Assembly (NCBI RefSeq): GCF_019774615.1
Contig: NZ_CP081496.1
Span: 5,332,001-5,396,000 of the forward strand
Direction of reading: 5' to 3'
Source: Streptomyces sp. BHT-5-2
Lineage (GTDB): Bacteria > Actinomycetota > Actinomycetes > Streptomycetales > Streptomycetaceae
DNA: 64,000 nucleotides
The notes under the pieces were generated by a model. It was given only the letters and a program-made list of their open reading frames with translations, was not told where the DNA came from and did no database searches. This document shows, piece by piece, positions 48,761 to 57,529 of this stretch. Within the stretch, counting starts at the first letter, position 1. Each line of letters opens with the position of its first letter. The position numbers and the translations under genes were made by a program.

Positions 48761-50233
48761 ATGGCCGACAGCACCCATGCGCAGACCGCAGCGAACGCCG
48801 CGTCCCCCGGTGACGGCCCACCGGACGGCGACGCCTATCTGGAGCGCCGGACGCTGCGCCGGGGCAGCGCCGGCCCACTGCTGCTGACCGGCCTCGGGGT
48901 GGCCTATGTCGTCTCCGGCGACTTCTCGGGCTGGAACAACGGGCTGGCGCAGGGCGGCTTCGGCGGCCTGGCGATCGCCGCGGTCCTGATGGGCCTGATG
49001 TACACCTGCCTGGTCTTCGCACTGGCCGAACTGGCCTCGATCCTGCCCACCGCCGGCGGCGGCTACGGCTTCGCCCGGCGGGCACTGGGCACCTGGGGCG
49101 GCTTCCTGACCGGCACCGCGATCCTGATCGAGTACGTACTGGCGCCGGCCGCGATCTCGATCTTCATCGGCGACTACGTCGAGTCGCTGGGGCTGTTCGG
49201 GCTGCACTCCGGCTGGCCCGTCTACCTCGCCTGTTTCGCGCTCTTCATAGGCATCCACCTGTGGGGCGTGGGCGAGGCACTGCGGTTCAGCCTGGTCGTC
49301 ACCGCGATCGCGGTCGCCGCGCTGCTGGTCTTCGCGGTCGCCGCGCTCAGCGACTTCCATGTGGACGCGCTCAACGACATCCCGGTCAAGTCCGGGGCCT
49401 TCGGGGCGAGTTCGTGGCTGCCGTTCGGGGTGCTGGGCATCTGGGCGGCGTTCCCGTTCGGGATGTGGTTCTTCCTCGGCGTGGAGGGCGTCCCGCTGGC
49501 CGCCGAGGAGACCAAGGACCCGGCCCGCTCGCTGCCCCGCGCGATGGCCGCGGCGATGGGCGTCCTGCTGCTGCTCGCGCTGATCACCTTCGTCGCGGCG
49601 ACCGGGGCGCGCGGCTCGGCCGCCATCCAGTCCGTCGGCGACCCGCTGGTGCAGGCGCTCCAGCCGCACGGCACACCGACCACGGTCGGCCGGATCGTCA
49701 ACTACGCCGGGCTGGCCGGGCTGGTGGCGTCCTTCTTCTCCCTGATCTTCGCCGGCTCCCGGCAGCTGTTCGCGCTCTCCCGGGCCGGCTACCTGCCCCG
49801 CTTCCTCTCCCTGACCAGCCGTCGCAAGGCGCCCTACCTGGGGCTGCTGGTCCCCGGCGCGCTGGGCTTCGGGCTCGCCGCGGCGACCGGCGACGGCGCC
49901 CGGATGCTCAATGTCGCGGTCTTCGGGGCCACCATCTCCTATGCGCTGATGGCCCTTTCGCACCTCGTGCTGCGCCGCCGCGAACCCGGTCTGCACCGCC
50001 CGTACCGCACGCCGGGCGGCATGCTGACCTCCGCCGTCGCCCTCGTCCTGGCATGCTCGGCGCTGGTGGCGACGTTCCTGGTCGACAAGGAGGCCGCGTT
50101 CATCGCGCTCGGCGTCTACGGGGTCGCCCTGGCCTACTTCGCCTTCTACTCCCGTCACCGGCTGGTGGCCGCGGCGCCCGAGGAGGAGTTCGCGGCGCTG
50201 GCCGCCGCCGAGGCCGAACTCGCCCGCGACTGA
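48761..50233 (+). CDS. APC-superfamily permease, ethanolamine permease type
   Basis: 490 aa, ATG 48761 with GGAG upstream. Twelve hydrophobic segments. LLLTGLGVAYVVSGDFSGWNNGLAQGGFGGLAIAAVLMG is the signature first pair of helices of the ethanolamine permease (Eat) subgroup, and GMWFFLGVEGVPLAAEETKDPARSLPRAM is also typical. It imports ethanolamine (or a related amine) across the inner membrane. It is followed after 37 bases by the gamma-glutamyl hydrolase-fold gene, likely an operon. Confidence 0.85.
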   Translation: MADSTHAQTAANAASPGDGPPDGDAYLERRTLRRGSAGPLLLTGLGVAYVVSGDFSGWNNGLAQGGFGGLAIAAVLMGLMYTCLVFALAELASILPTAGGGYGFARRALGTWGGFLTGTAILIEYVLAPAAISIFIGDYVESLGLFGLHSGWPVYLACFALFIGIHLWGVGEALRFSLVVTAIAVAALLVFAVAALSDFHVDALNDIPVKSGAFGASSWLPFGVLGIWAAFPFGMWFFLGVEGVPLAAEETKDPARSLPRAMAAAMGVLLLLALITFVAATGARGSAAIQSVGDPLVQALQPHGTPTTVGRIVNYAGLAGLVASFFSLIFAGSRQLFALSRAGYLPRFLSLTSRRKAPYLGLLVPGALGFGLAAATGDGARMLNVAVFGATISYALMALSHLVLRRREPGLHRPYRTPGGMLTSAVALVLACSALVATFLVDKEAAFIALGVYGVALAYFAFYSRHRLVAAAPEEEFAALAAAEAELARD

Positions 50234-50270
50234 CCACCGGACCGCACCGCACCGCATGGAGGACCACCCG

Positions 50271-50981
50271 ATGTCCCAGCCGCAACCACCCCTCATCGGC
50301 ATCAGCACCTACCAGGAAGAGGCCCGTTGGGGGGTGTGGACGCTGCCCGCCGCGCTGCTGCCGGCCGGCTATCCGCGCCTGGTGCGGCGCTCGGGCGGGC
50401 TGGCCGCGCTGCTGCCGCCCGGCGACCCGGAGACCGCCGCGGCGACCGTCGCCCGGCTCGACGGACTGGTGATCGCCGGGGGCGCCGACATCGCCCCGGC
50501 GCGCTACGGTGCCGAGCCGCACCCCCGCACCGGCCCACCCGCGCTCGACCGGGACGCCTGGGAACTGGCCCTGATCGAGGCGGCGTTGACCGCCGGGGTG
50601 CCGCTGCTGGGCATCTGCCGGGGACTGCAACTGCTGAACGTGGCACTCGGCGGGAGTCTCGTCCAACACCTGGACGGACACTCCGGCCCGCCCGGGGTCT
50701 TCGCCCGGCACGAGATCAAGCCGGTGCCCGGCACGCTGCTGGGCGCGGCGCTGCCGGAGCCGGTGGCCGTGCCGACCTACCACCACCAGGCCGTGGACCG
50801 GCTCGGCAGTGGGCTGGTGGCCTCGGCCTACGCCGAGGACGGCACCGTCGAGGCGGTGGAGCTGCCGGGCGCCACGGCCTTCGCGCTGGCGGTGCAGTGG
50901 CACCCCGAGGCCGGCGACGACACCCGGGTGATGGACGCCCTGGTGGCCGCGGCCCGCGCGGCGTCCCCGGCCGGCGTGTGA
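50271..50981 (+). CDS. Class-I glutamine amidotransferase-like gamma-glutamyl hydrolase (PuuD type)
   Basis: 236 aa from ATG 50271; ATGGAGG eight bases upstream acts as ribosome site. Nucleophile Cys in LLGICRGLQLLNVALGGSL (about residue 118) and the His-Glu of the triad in AVQWHPEAGDD (about 216). Peptidase C26 members hydrolyse gamma-glutamyl amides, here presumably releasing glutamate from the oxidised gamma-glutamyl intermediate. This would complete the ethanolamine pathway with the ligase and aldehyde dehydrogenase. Gap 50982-51256 after it shows no convincing gene. Confidence 0.88.
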   Translation: MSQPQPPLIGISTYQEEARWGVWTLPAALLPAGYPRLVRRSGGLAALLPPGDPETAAATVARLDGLVIAGGADIAPARYGAEPHPRTGPPALDRDAWELALIEAALTAGVPLLGICRGLQLLNVALGGSLVQHLDGHSGPPGVFARHEIKPVPGTLLGAALPEPVAVPTYHHQAVDRLGSGLVASAYAEDGTVEAVELPGATAFALAVQWHPEAGDDTRVMDALVAAARAASPAGV

Positions 50982-51256
50982 TTCCCTGACGGCCCGGCGG
51001 CGAGCGGCTCGCCCTCCCCGCGCCCTCTCCCCACAGCCCCCGGCCCGCGGTCACCCGTCCCGGTCGGAGCGCTCCGCCGCGCGCATGCTGCCCCGCTCCG
51101 TGGAGCAGGCCGAGGAAGCCCGGCAGCTGCTCGCCGCCCTCGTCCCCGCATCCGACTCCGACGAGGCCGTCTTCCCGGACGCCGCCTGGACGGACGACGC
51201 GCGCGCCGACGCGCCGGCCGCGCACGGCGGCCGAGCCCGCGCGGCGCCGCAGGCCC

Positions 51257-51850
51257 TCAGCCCCGGAAGTCGTCCGCCACGCCCACCAGCAGCACCCGGC
51301 TGTCCGGGGCCAGTGCGCGCCAGCGGTGGGTGATCCCGCCGGAGCAGTAGAGGGTGTCGCCCGGGGCGAGCTCATAGCGGCGGCCGTCCGCCTCGGCCTC
51401 CACCGCGCCCGCCACGACGTACATCAACTCGTCGTGCGGGTGCCGGAATTCCCGCTGCCAGCCGTGCGGGCCGGTGAACTCCAGGGCGTGCAGCTGCTGG
51501 TGGCCGCGGACCAGCGGGCGCACCCGGCCGGTCTCGCCGTCCTCGGGGACCGCCGCCGAGCCGGCCCGCACCACATCGACGGTGCGCGGCCCGTCGGCGG
51601 CGGCCAGCAGCCGGACCGCGGTGGTCTCCAGGGCGTCGGCGATGAGCTGGAGCGAGCGCATGCTGGGGCGGGCCCGGTCGTTCTCGACCTGGCTGAGGAA
51701 GGGGGCGGACAGCCCCGTCGCGCGGGCGAGTTCGGCCAGCGTCAGCTCGCGCGCGCGACGCCGCCGGCGCACCGCCGCCCCCACCCGCGGCACTTCCGCC
51801 GCGGCCCCGGTCCCGCCCATCCCCTGCCCCGCACCCTCGCCCTCGCGCAT
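51257..51850 (-). CDS. XRE-cupin transcriptional regulator
   Basis: 197 aa from ATG 51850 with AAGGAG seven bases upstream. XRE helix-turn-helix at about 27-75 (LTLAELARATGLSAPFLSQVENDRARPSMRSLQLIADAL), then a C-terminal cupin (FRHPHDELMYVVAGAVEAEADGRRYELAPGDTLYCSGGITHRWRAL). Such regulators sense a small ligand in the cupin pocket. It is divergent from the arylsulfotransferase-like gene, with GTTTGA-containing repeats between them. Confidence 0.92.
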   Translation of the reverse strand: MREGEGAGQGMGGTGAAAEVPRVGAAVRRRRRARELTLAELARATGLSAPFLSQVENDRARPSMRSLQLIADALETTAVRLLAAADGPRTVDVVRAGSAAVPEDGETGRVRPLVRGHQQLHALEFTGPHGWQREFRHPHDELMYVVAGAVEAEADGRRYELAPGDTLYCSGGITHRWRALAPDSRVLLVGVADDFRG

Positions 51851-51911
51851 CCGCGGACTCCTTATCGCGCCGTTCACAGCACTGCAACAGACCGCCCCTA
51901 GCGTCTACGCT

Positions 51912-51953
51912 GTTTGATCCCATCAAACAAAGTTTGACAAGACGCAGTTTGAC
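51912..51953. promoter_or_regulatory. GTTTGA repeats, candidate XRE-cupin operator
   Basis: GTTTGAT-CCC-ATCAAAC (51912-51928) is a perfect inverted repeat. AGTTTGAC follows twice (51931-51938 and 51946-51953). The set lies between the divergent regulator and the arylsulfotransferase-like gene, immediately before the latter's ribosome site. Confidence 0.6.
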
Positions 51954-51966
51954 GAGGGGAATTCGC

Positions 51967-53100
51967 ATGACCTCCGGCCTGACCGCAGTCGATCAAAACA
52001 CACGCCGCCGCCGCGGCACCGGCCTGATCGCGCTCGACGCCGACGCCGCCCACGACGGCTACACGCTCTACGCCCCGCTCACCGGCGGCGGCCAGGTCCT
52101 GCTGATCGACCTGAACGGCACCGTCGTCCACCGCTGGCGACTGCCGCACCGCCCCGGCCGGCACGCCCGCATCCTCCCCAACGGCAACCTCGCCTACAAC
52201 GCCGCCCTCCCCGACCAGGACGCGCTCTTCCCCATGTGGCACAAGTACCGCGGCGGGCTGATGCAGGAGATCGCCCCCGACGGCACGGTGCTGCGGTCCT
52301 TCACCGACCCGCTCCAGCACCACGACGCCCATCACCTCGGCGACGGGCGGATCCTCTACTCCGCGCTGGAGCCGCTGACCGGCGACCGGGCCGCGGCGGT
52401 CCGCGGCGGCGTCCCGGGCTCCGCACCGAACGGCACGGTCCACGCCGACACCCTGCGCGAAGTCGACGCGGACGGGCGGCTGTTGTGGTCCTGGCGCGCC
52501 GCCGACCACCTCGACCCGGACGCCTATGCGCTGCACCCCGCCTACTCCCGCGAGCACTGGCCGCTGATCAACTCCGTGCAGCCGCTGGCCGACGGCAACA
52601 TCCTGGCCAGTCTGCGCAGCACCTCGGCGGTGATCGTCATCAGCCGGGCGACCGGCGAGGTCCTGTGGCGGACCGAGCCCGGGCTGGTCGCCCAGCAGCA
52701 CCATCCCACCGAACTGCCCGACGGCAACCTCCTGATCTTCGACAACGGCGTCTTCCGGCCCGGCTGCGACGTCCCCTACTCCCGCGTCATCGAGGTGGCA
52801 CGGGCCACCGGCGCGATCGTCTGGGAGTACCACGACCCGGCCCGGGAGGCGTTCTTCGCGCCCTTCATGGGCAGCGCCCAGCGGCTGCCCAACGGCAACA
52901 CCCTGGTCACGGACTCCCCCGCCGGCCGGCTCTTCGAGGTCACCGCCGAGGGCCGGGTGTGCTGGGAGTACGTCGTCCCGGAGTTCGGCGCGTACCGGGA
53001 GCCGGAGGTCGGCGAGCTGTTCCCCAGCCAGAACAACGCGGTCTTCCGCGCCTACCGCTACGCCGCCGGGGAACTCCCCTGGCTGCCGCGGCGGGCGTGA
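51967..53100 (+). CDS. Arylsulfotransferase (ASST)-family protein
   Basis: 377 aa from ATG 51967, GAGGGG upstream. Repeated blade-like segments (GGQVLLIDLNGTVVHRWRLP, LPNGNLAYNA, LADGNILASLRSTSAVIVISRATGEVLWR, LPDGNLLIFDNG, LPNGNTLVTDSPAGRLFEVTAEG) indicate a beta-propeller, and the conserved histidines of HHDAHHLGDGRILY and QQHHPTELPDG fit the ASST family. No signal peptide, unlike periplasmic enterobacterial enzymes. PAPS-independent sulfate transfer between phenols is the named activity; for this clade it is unproven. The nucleobase permease starts four bases after it. Confidence 0.8.
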   Translation: MTSGLTAVDQNTRRRRGTGLIALDADAAHDGYTLYAPLTGGGQVLLIDLNGTVVHRWRLPHRPGRHARILPNGNLAYNAALPDQDALFPMWHKYRGGLMQEIAPDGTVLRSFTDPLQHHDAHHLGDGRILYSALEPLTGDRAAAVRGGVPGSAPNGTVHADTLREVDADGRLLWSWRAADHLDPDAYALHPAYSREHWPLINSVQPLADGNILASLRSTSAVIVISRATGEVLWRTEPGLVAQQHHPTELPDGNLLIFDNGVFRPGCDVPYSRVIEVARATGAIVWEYHDPAREAFFAPFMGSAQRLPNGNTLVTDSPAGRLFEVTAEGRVCWEYVVPEFGAYREPEVGELFPSQNNAVFRAYRYAAGELPWLPRRA

Positions 53101-53103
53101 GCG

Positions 53104-54405
53104 ATGGCCGTCCCCGCGCCCGTCGTCGCACCGGTCGACGCACGGGTTCCCCCGTCCCGGCTGCTGCCGCTCGCCGTCCAGCACGTCCTGGCGATGATCG
53201 CCGCCCCGATCTCCACCGTCTTCCTGCTGGCCGGCGGACTGCGGCTGCCGCCCGCGCGCACCGCCGCCCTGCTGAGCGCCACGCTCGTGCTGTGCGGGGC
53301 CGGGGCGCTGCTGCAGTCCTTCGGGGTGCTGCGGATCGGCGCCCGGCTGCCGTTCATGATGCTGCCCGGCGGCGCGGCGGCCGCGATCTTCCTGCAGATC
53401 GCCCGCGAGCACGGCGCGGCCACCGCCTCCGGCGCGGTACTGCTCGCGGCCGCGCTGCTGCTGGCCGTACTGCCGCTGTACGGGCGGATCGTACGGTACT
53501 TCCCACCGCTGGTGATGGGCTCGACGGTGCTGGTCATCGGCATCGACATGGTCGCCACGACGGCCCCGATGGCGGCCGCCGGCAGCGTCCCGGCGCTGGT
53601 CACCGTCGCCGCCACCGCGCTGGGCCTTCTGCTGCTGCGCGGCGTCCGGCGGCAGCTGTCGGTCCTGCTGGGCATGGCGGTGGGCTCCGCCGCCGCGGCC
53701 CTGGCCGGCACCCCGTTCCGCGCCGTACCGGGCGACGGGGTGCTGGCCCTGCCCCGCCTCCTCCCCTACGGCGCACCGCACTTCGACCTGCTCGCCGCGC
53801 TCCCGCTGCTGGTCTTCGCGCTCGCCTCGCTGGCCGAGGCGACCGGTCAGACGGTGCTCAACAGCGAGGCGGTGGGCCGGACCCCGCAACCGTCCCGCGA
53901 CGTGCCGCGCACCGCCCGCGCGGACGCGGTGGCCTCGCTCGCCGCCGGGCTGTTCGGCGGCACGACCATGGTGACCAGTGCGGAGAACATCGGCATCGTC
54001 CGACTCACCGGCGTACGCAGCCGCTCGGTGACCGCGGCCGCCGGGGCGCTGCTGGTGGCCTGCGGGCTGCTGGCCCCGGTCGCCCGGCTGGTGGCGGCGC
54101 TCCCGGTGCCGGTCGTCGGCGGGGCCGCCCTGGTGATCTACGCGGTGATCGCCGCCATGGGCGTCGACATGCTGCGCCGTACCGACCTCGCCGACCGCGC
54201 CGCCTCCACCGTCGTCGCCCTCACCCTCCTCGCCGGCCTGCTCCCGGTGCTGGCCCCGCGGCTCTACGCGCCCCTGCCCGGCTGGGCGCACGCCCTCCTC
54301 GGCAGCGGCGTACCGGCCGCGGCCCTGACCGCCGCCGTGCTCACGGCGCTCCTCCACCGCCTGGCCGCGCACCACCCGGCGCCGGCCCCGACCGGCGCGA
54401 ACTGA
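53104..54405 (+). CDS. NCS2-family nucleobase (xanthine/uracil) permease
   Basis: 433 aa from ATG 53104, three bases after the previous stop. About 12 to 14 helices. The QHVLAMIAAPI segment at the N-terminus and the half-helix motif GTTMVTSAENIGIVRLTGVRSR (around 283-304) mark the nucleobase-cation symporter-2 family. LASLAEATGQTVLNSEAVG carries the substrate-binding Glu region. Co-transcription with an ASST-like protein suggests the true substrate may be a different planar aromatic compound. Confidence 0.88.
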   Translation: MAVPAPVVAPVDARVPPSRLLPLAVQHVLAMIAAPISTVFLLAGGLRLPPARTAALLSATLVLCGAGALLQSFGVLRIGARLPFMMLPGGAAAAIFLQIAREHGAATASGAVLLAAALLLAVLPLYGRIVRYFPPLVMGSTVLVIGIDMVATTAPMAAAGSVPALVTVAATALGLLLLRGVRRQLSVLLGMAVGSAAAALAGTPFRAVPGDGVLALPRLLPYGAPHFDLLAALPLLVFALASLAEATGQTVLNSEAVGRTPQPSRDVPRTARADAVASLAAGLFGGTTMVTSAENIGIVRLTGVRSRSVTAAAGALLVACGLLAPVARLVAALPVPVVGGAALVIYAVIAAMGVDMLRRTDLADRAASTVVALTLLAGLLPVLAPRLYAPLPGWAHALLGSGVPAAALTAAVLTALLHRLAAHHPAPAPTGAN

Positions 54406-54473
54406 CGCCGCCCGACGCCGACCGGCCGGCCGGCCACCCCCGGACCGGCAGCCCCGCGGCTCGGCCCCTGCCG

Positions 54474-54524
54474 CATCAGGTCGTACGCCCCATCAGGTCG
54501 TACGCCGCGTCAGCCCGTACGCCG
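54474..54524. repeat. 17-bp tandem repeat at the 3' end of a LysR gene
   Basis: CATCAGGTCGTACGCCC, CATCAGGTCGTACGCCG and CGTCAGCCCGTACGCCG are consecutive units, with a partial fourth. The third contains the LysR stop codon. Confidence 0.7.
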
Positions 54525-55463
54525 CGTCAACCCCAGCAGATCCCGGGCCGGCCCCGCCGGACGGTGGCCGGCCGGCCACACCGCGCGCAGCTCACGCCCC
54601 AGCCGCAGCCCGCGCAACGGCACCTCCACCAGCCGGCGGGCGGTCAGCTCCTCACGGACCGCCAGCTCGCTGAGCACCGTCGGGGCCGCCTCGCTGACCA
54701 CCGCGGACTTCACCGCGGTGGTGGAGGCCAGCTCCAGCAGCGGCTCGGCCAGCCCGCCGGCGTCGGCCAGCGCCGCGTCCAGCACCTGCCGGGTGCCCGA
54801 ACCGCGCTCCCGCAGGATCAACGGGGTCGCGGCCAGCTCGGCGGGGGTCAGCTCGGTGCGCCGCCGGGTCCACGGGTGGGACGGGGCGGCCACCACGATC
54901 AGCCGGTCGTGCCCGATCACCGCGCCGTCCAGCCCCTGCGGGACGTCCAGCCCCTCCACGAAGCCGAGGTCCGCCTCGCCCGCCAGCAGCCGCGCGGCCA
55001 CCGCCGTCGTGTTGCCCGCCAGCAGCGACACGGCCGTCCCCGGACGCTGGGCGCGCAGCGCGATCAGCCAGCCGGGCAGCAGGTACTCGGCGATGGTCAT
55101 GCTGGCCGAGACCCGCAGCCGGGAGTCGCGCCGCCCGCGCAGCGCCTGGGCGCCCGCGTCGAACTCCTCGGCGGCCTCCACCACCCGGCGCGCCCAGTCG
55201 GTGACCAGCGCCCCGGCGTCGGTGAGCCGGGAACCGCGCGGCGACCGCTCGACCAGCGCCACCCCCAGCTGCTGCTCCATCGCCCGGATCCGGCTGCTGG
55301 CGGCGGGCTGGGTGATGCCCAGCGCCCGGGCGGCCCGGCCCAGGCTGCCGAGCCGGGCGACGGCCAGCAGCAGCTCCATCGCCCCGAGATCCGGCACCCG
55401 GTGGTGCAGCGGCCCACCGGAACCCGCCGCCCGCTCCGACCGCCCATTACTCTCACCGCTCAT
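54510..55463 (-). CDS. LysR-family transcriptional regulator
   Basis: 317 aa, ATG 55463. Winged helix at about 27-85 (AMELLLAVARLGSLGRAARALGITQPAASSRIRAMEQQLGVALVERSPRGSRLTDAG), then a two-lobed effector domain (LRVSASMTIAEYLLPGWLIALRAQRPGT...). It is divergent from the TDT-family transporter with 70 bp between starts and probably activates or represses it. A TTATGCCCTCATA sequence in the gap fits the LysR T-N11-A rule. Confidence 0.92.
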   Translation of the reverse strand: MSGESNGRSERAAGSGGPLHHRVPDLGAMELLLAVARLGSLGRAARALGITQPAASSRIRAMEQQLGVALVERSPRGSRLTDAGALVTDWARRVVEAAEEFDAGAQALRGRRDSRLRVSASMTIAEYLLPGWLIALRAQRPGTAVSLLAGNTTAVAARLLAGEADLGFVEGLDVPQGLDGAVIGHDRLIVVAAPSHPWTRRRTELTPAELAATPLILRERGSGTRQVLDAALADAGGLAEPLLELASTTAVKSAVVSEAAPTVLSELAVREELTARRLVEVPLRGLRLGRELRAVWPAGHRPAGPARDLLGLTRRTG

Positions 55464-55472
55464 AACCCCACC

Positions 55473-55485
55473 TTATGCCCTCATA
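55473..55485. promoter_or_regulatory. LysR T-N11-A motif
   Basis: TTATGCCCTCATA with TATG/CATA dyad, 10 bases from the LysR start and 48 from the transporter start. Confidence 0.45.
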
Positions 55486-55533
55486 GACACAAGATCCCTG
55501 GTGGCCACGGCCGGCCCGCGCGACGCTTTTCTC

Positions 55534-56670
55534 ATGCAAACGCTCGTCCACGCCCCCGCCGGGACTCCCGCCACCAGCGGTGATGCCCCCGGCACCGGCC
55601 CTTCGGTCCGCCACCTCGGCCCCAACTGGTACGCCGCCGTCATGGGCACCGCGATCGTCGCCAACGCCGGCGCGACGCTGCCGCTGTCCGCCCCCGGCCT
55701 CCGCCCGGCGCTCCGCGCGGTGTGGGTGCTGTCCGCCCTGATGCTGCTCGCCCTGATGACGGCACGCACCGTCCACTGGGCCCGCCACCGCGACCAGGCC
55801 CGCGGCCATCTGCTCGACCCCGCCGTCGCCCCGTTCTACGGGTGCCTGTCGATGGCGCTGCTCGCGGTCGGCGGCGGCACCCTGGCGGTCGGCCGGGACC
55901 TCCTCGGCGAGCCCGCCGCGGTCGCCGCCGACGCGGTGCTGTGGACCGCCGGCACGCTGGTCGGTCTGGCCGCTGCCGTGGGCGTCCCGTATCTGATGGT
56001 GGCCCGGCACCGCATCACCGAGGGCAGCGCCTCACCGGTGTGGCTGCTGCCGGTGGTCGCCCCGATGGTCTCGGCGGCGCTCGGCCCCGCGCTGATTCCG
56101 CACCTGCCGGCCGGCCAGCCGCGCGAGGCCATGCTCCTGGCCTGCTACGCGCTGTTCGGGATGTCGCTGCTGGCGACCCTGGCCATCGTGCCGATGGTGC
56201 TCGGCCGGCTGTTCCACCACGGGCCGCTGCCGCTCGCCCTCACCCCGACCCTCTTCCTCGTCCTCGGCCCGCTCGGCCAGTCCACCACCGCCGTGAACAA
56301 CCTCGCCGACGCCGCCCCCGGCATCGTCGCCCCCGCGTACGCACACGCCATGAGCGCCTTCGCGATGCTCTACGGCGTCCCCGTGATGGGCTTCGCCCTG
56401 CTGTGGCTGGCGCTGGCGGCGGCCATGGTGGTGCGCGCCGTCCGGCACGGCATGGGCTTCGCGATGACCTGGTGGGCCTTCACCTTCCCGGTCGGCACCT
56501 GCGTCACCGGTGCCACGGGCCTGGCCCGGCACACCGGCCTGCTCGCCTTCGGCTGGCTCGCGGTGGCGCTGTACGTGTTCCTGGTGACGGCCGTCGCGGT
56601 GGCTGGCGCCCGCACCGCCCACGGACTGCTGCGCGGCACCCTGCTCTCCCCGCCCCGGCCGTCGGCCTGA
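55534..56670 (+). CDS. TDT-family (TehA-like) dicarboxylate/anion transporter
   Basis: 378 aa from ATG 55534. Ten hydrophobic helices; HLGPNWYAAVMGTAIVANAGATLP at the start is the TDT signature and FGMSLLATLAIVPMVLGRLFHHGPLPLALTPTLFLVLGPLGQS the helix 6-7 region. Family members are tellurite-resistance/C4-dicarboxylate or sulfite channels. Controlled presumably by the divergent LysR. Substrate unknown. Confidence 0.87.
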   Translation: MQTLVHAPAGTPATSGDAPGTGPSVRHLGPNWYAAVMGTAIVANAGATLPLSAPGLRPALRAVWVLSALMLLALMTARTVHWARHRDQARGHLLDPAVAPFYGCLSMALLAVGGGTLAVGRDLLGEPAAVAADAVLWTAGTLVGLAAAVGVPYLMVARHRITEGSASPVWLLPVVAPMVSAALGPALIPHLPAGQPREAMLLACYALFGMSLLATLAIVPMVLGRLFHHGPLPLALTPTLFLVLGPLGQSTTAVNNLADAAPGIVAPAYAHAMSAFAMLYGVPVMGFALLWLALAAAMVVRAVRHGMGFAMTWWAFTFPVGTCVTGATGLARHTGLLAFGWLAVALYVFLVTAVAVAGARTAHGLLRGTLLSPPRPSA

Positions 56671-56673
56671 CCC

Positions 56674-57414
56674 TCACGCCCCGCCGGTCCGGAGCAGCGC
56701 CGCCTCGTCCAGCGCCGCCGCCAGCACCCCCGGCGCCGTCACCAACGAGGGCCCGTACCACGTCAGATGACGCCCGCTGACCAGCGCGGCGGGCAACCGG
56801 GGAAACGCCTCGGGCCCGTCCTCCGCCGTGAAGCGGTACGGCTCGTCGGGCAGCACGACCAGGTCCGCCGCGACGGCGTCGAGCTCCGCCGACGCGATCC
56901 GCGGATACCGCTCCGCATGGCCGGCGTAGACGTTCCGCACCCCCAGCCGGGCCAGCACGTCCCCGGCGAAGGTGTCCCGCCCCAGCACCATCCAGGGCCG
57001 CCGCCACACCGGCACCACCGCGGCCCGCTCCGGCGGCCGCACCGGCAACGCCCGCCAGGCGTCCTCCGCCGCGTCCAACCACCCCGGCCGAGCCACCCCG
57101 CACCCGGCCAACACCCGCCCCAACTCCGAAAACGCCTGCGCCACGCTCCGCACCTCGGTCACCATGACCTCCAGCCCGGCCCCCCGCAACGCATCGAGAT
57201 CCTGCGCCCGGTTCTCCTCCTCGTTGGCCACCACCAGATCCGGCGCCAGCCCCACGATCCGCCCGACATCGGGATTCTTCGTCCCCCCGACCCGCACCAC
57301 GTCGAGCCCCGCCGGCCGACTGCACCAGTCCGTCGCCCCCACCAACGCACCCGGCGCACTCACCCCCACCGCCTCACTCAACGACGGCACCAACGACACC
57401 ACCCACAACTCCAT
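56674..57414 (-). CDS. Helical-backbone metal-complex receptor (BtuF-like) without signal peptide
   Basis: 246 aa from ATG 57414 (GGTGGGGGG immediately upstream); GTG 57435 is possible. VVSLVPSLSEAVGVSAPGALVGATDWCSRPAGL and the following VGGTKNPDVGRIVGLAPDLVVANEEENRAQDLDAL are typical of cobalamin/siderophore-binding class-III receptors, as is VYAGHAERYPRIASAELDAVAADLVVLPDEPY. No lipobox or signal is present, so it may be cytosolic, an unusual location for this fold, also seen in other actinobacterial homologues. Substrate not known. Confidence 0.85.
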   Translation of the reverse strand: MELWVVSLVPSLSEAVGVSAPGALVGATDWCSRPAGLDVVRVGGTKNPDVGRIVGLAPDLVVANEEENRAQDLDALRGAGLEVMVTEVRSVAQAFSELGRVLAGCGVARPGWLDAAEDAWRALPVRPPERAAVVPVWRRPWMVLGRDTFAGDVLARLGVRNVYAGHAERYPRIASAELDAVAADLVVLPDEPYRFTAEDGPEAFPRLPAALVSGRHLTWYGPSLVTAPGVLAAALDEAALLRTGGA

Positions 57415-57529
57415 CCCCCCACCGTACGCACCCACCCAACCCCCCGCCCGGAACCGACCGTTGACACAACCAGCACCGCCCCACCCACATCACCCCCACC
57501 CACCCTCTTCATGACCACCCACGGGAGGT

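Noticed and set aside
46859-50308. Long open frame on the minus strand across the regulator, permease and glnA4-like genes
   Set aside because: It conflicts with several well-supported genes and has no recognisable domain except the out-of-frame shadow of the ligase.
51085-51333. Small plus-strand ORF after the hydrolase gene
   Set aside because: No clear ribosome site, Pro/Arg-rich C-terminal half overlapping the XRE-cupin gene, no domain. The first 40 residues look protein-like, so a gene remnant cannot be fully excluded.
57455-57500. Plus-strand TTGACA promoter
   Set aside because: No plus-strand gene follows and no matching -10 is present at a proper distance.
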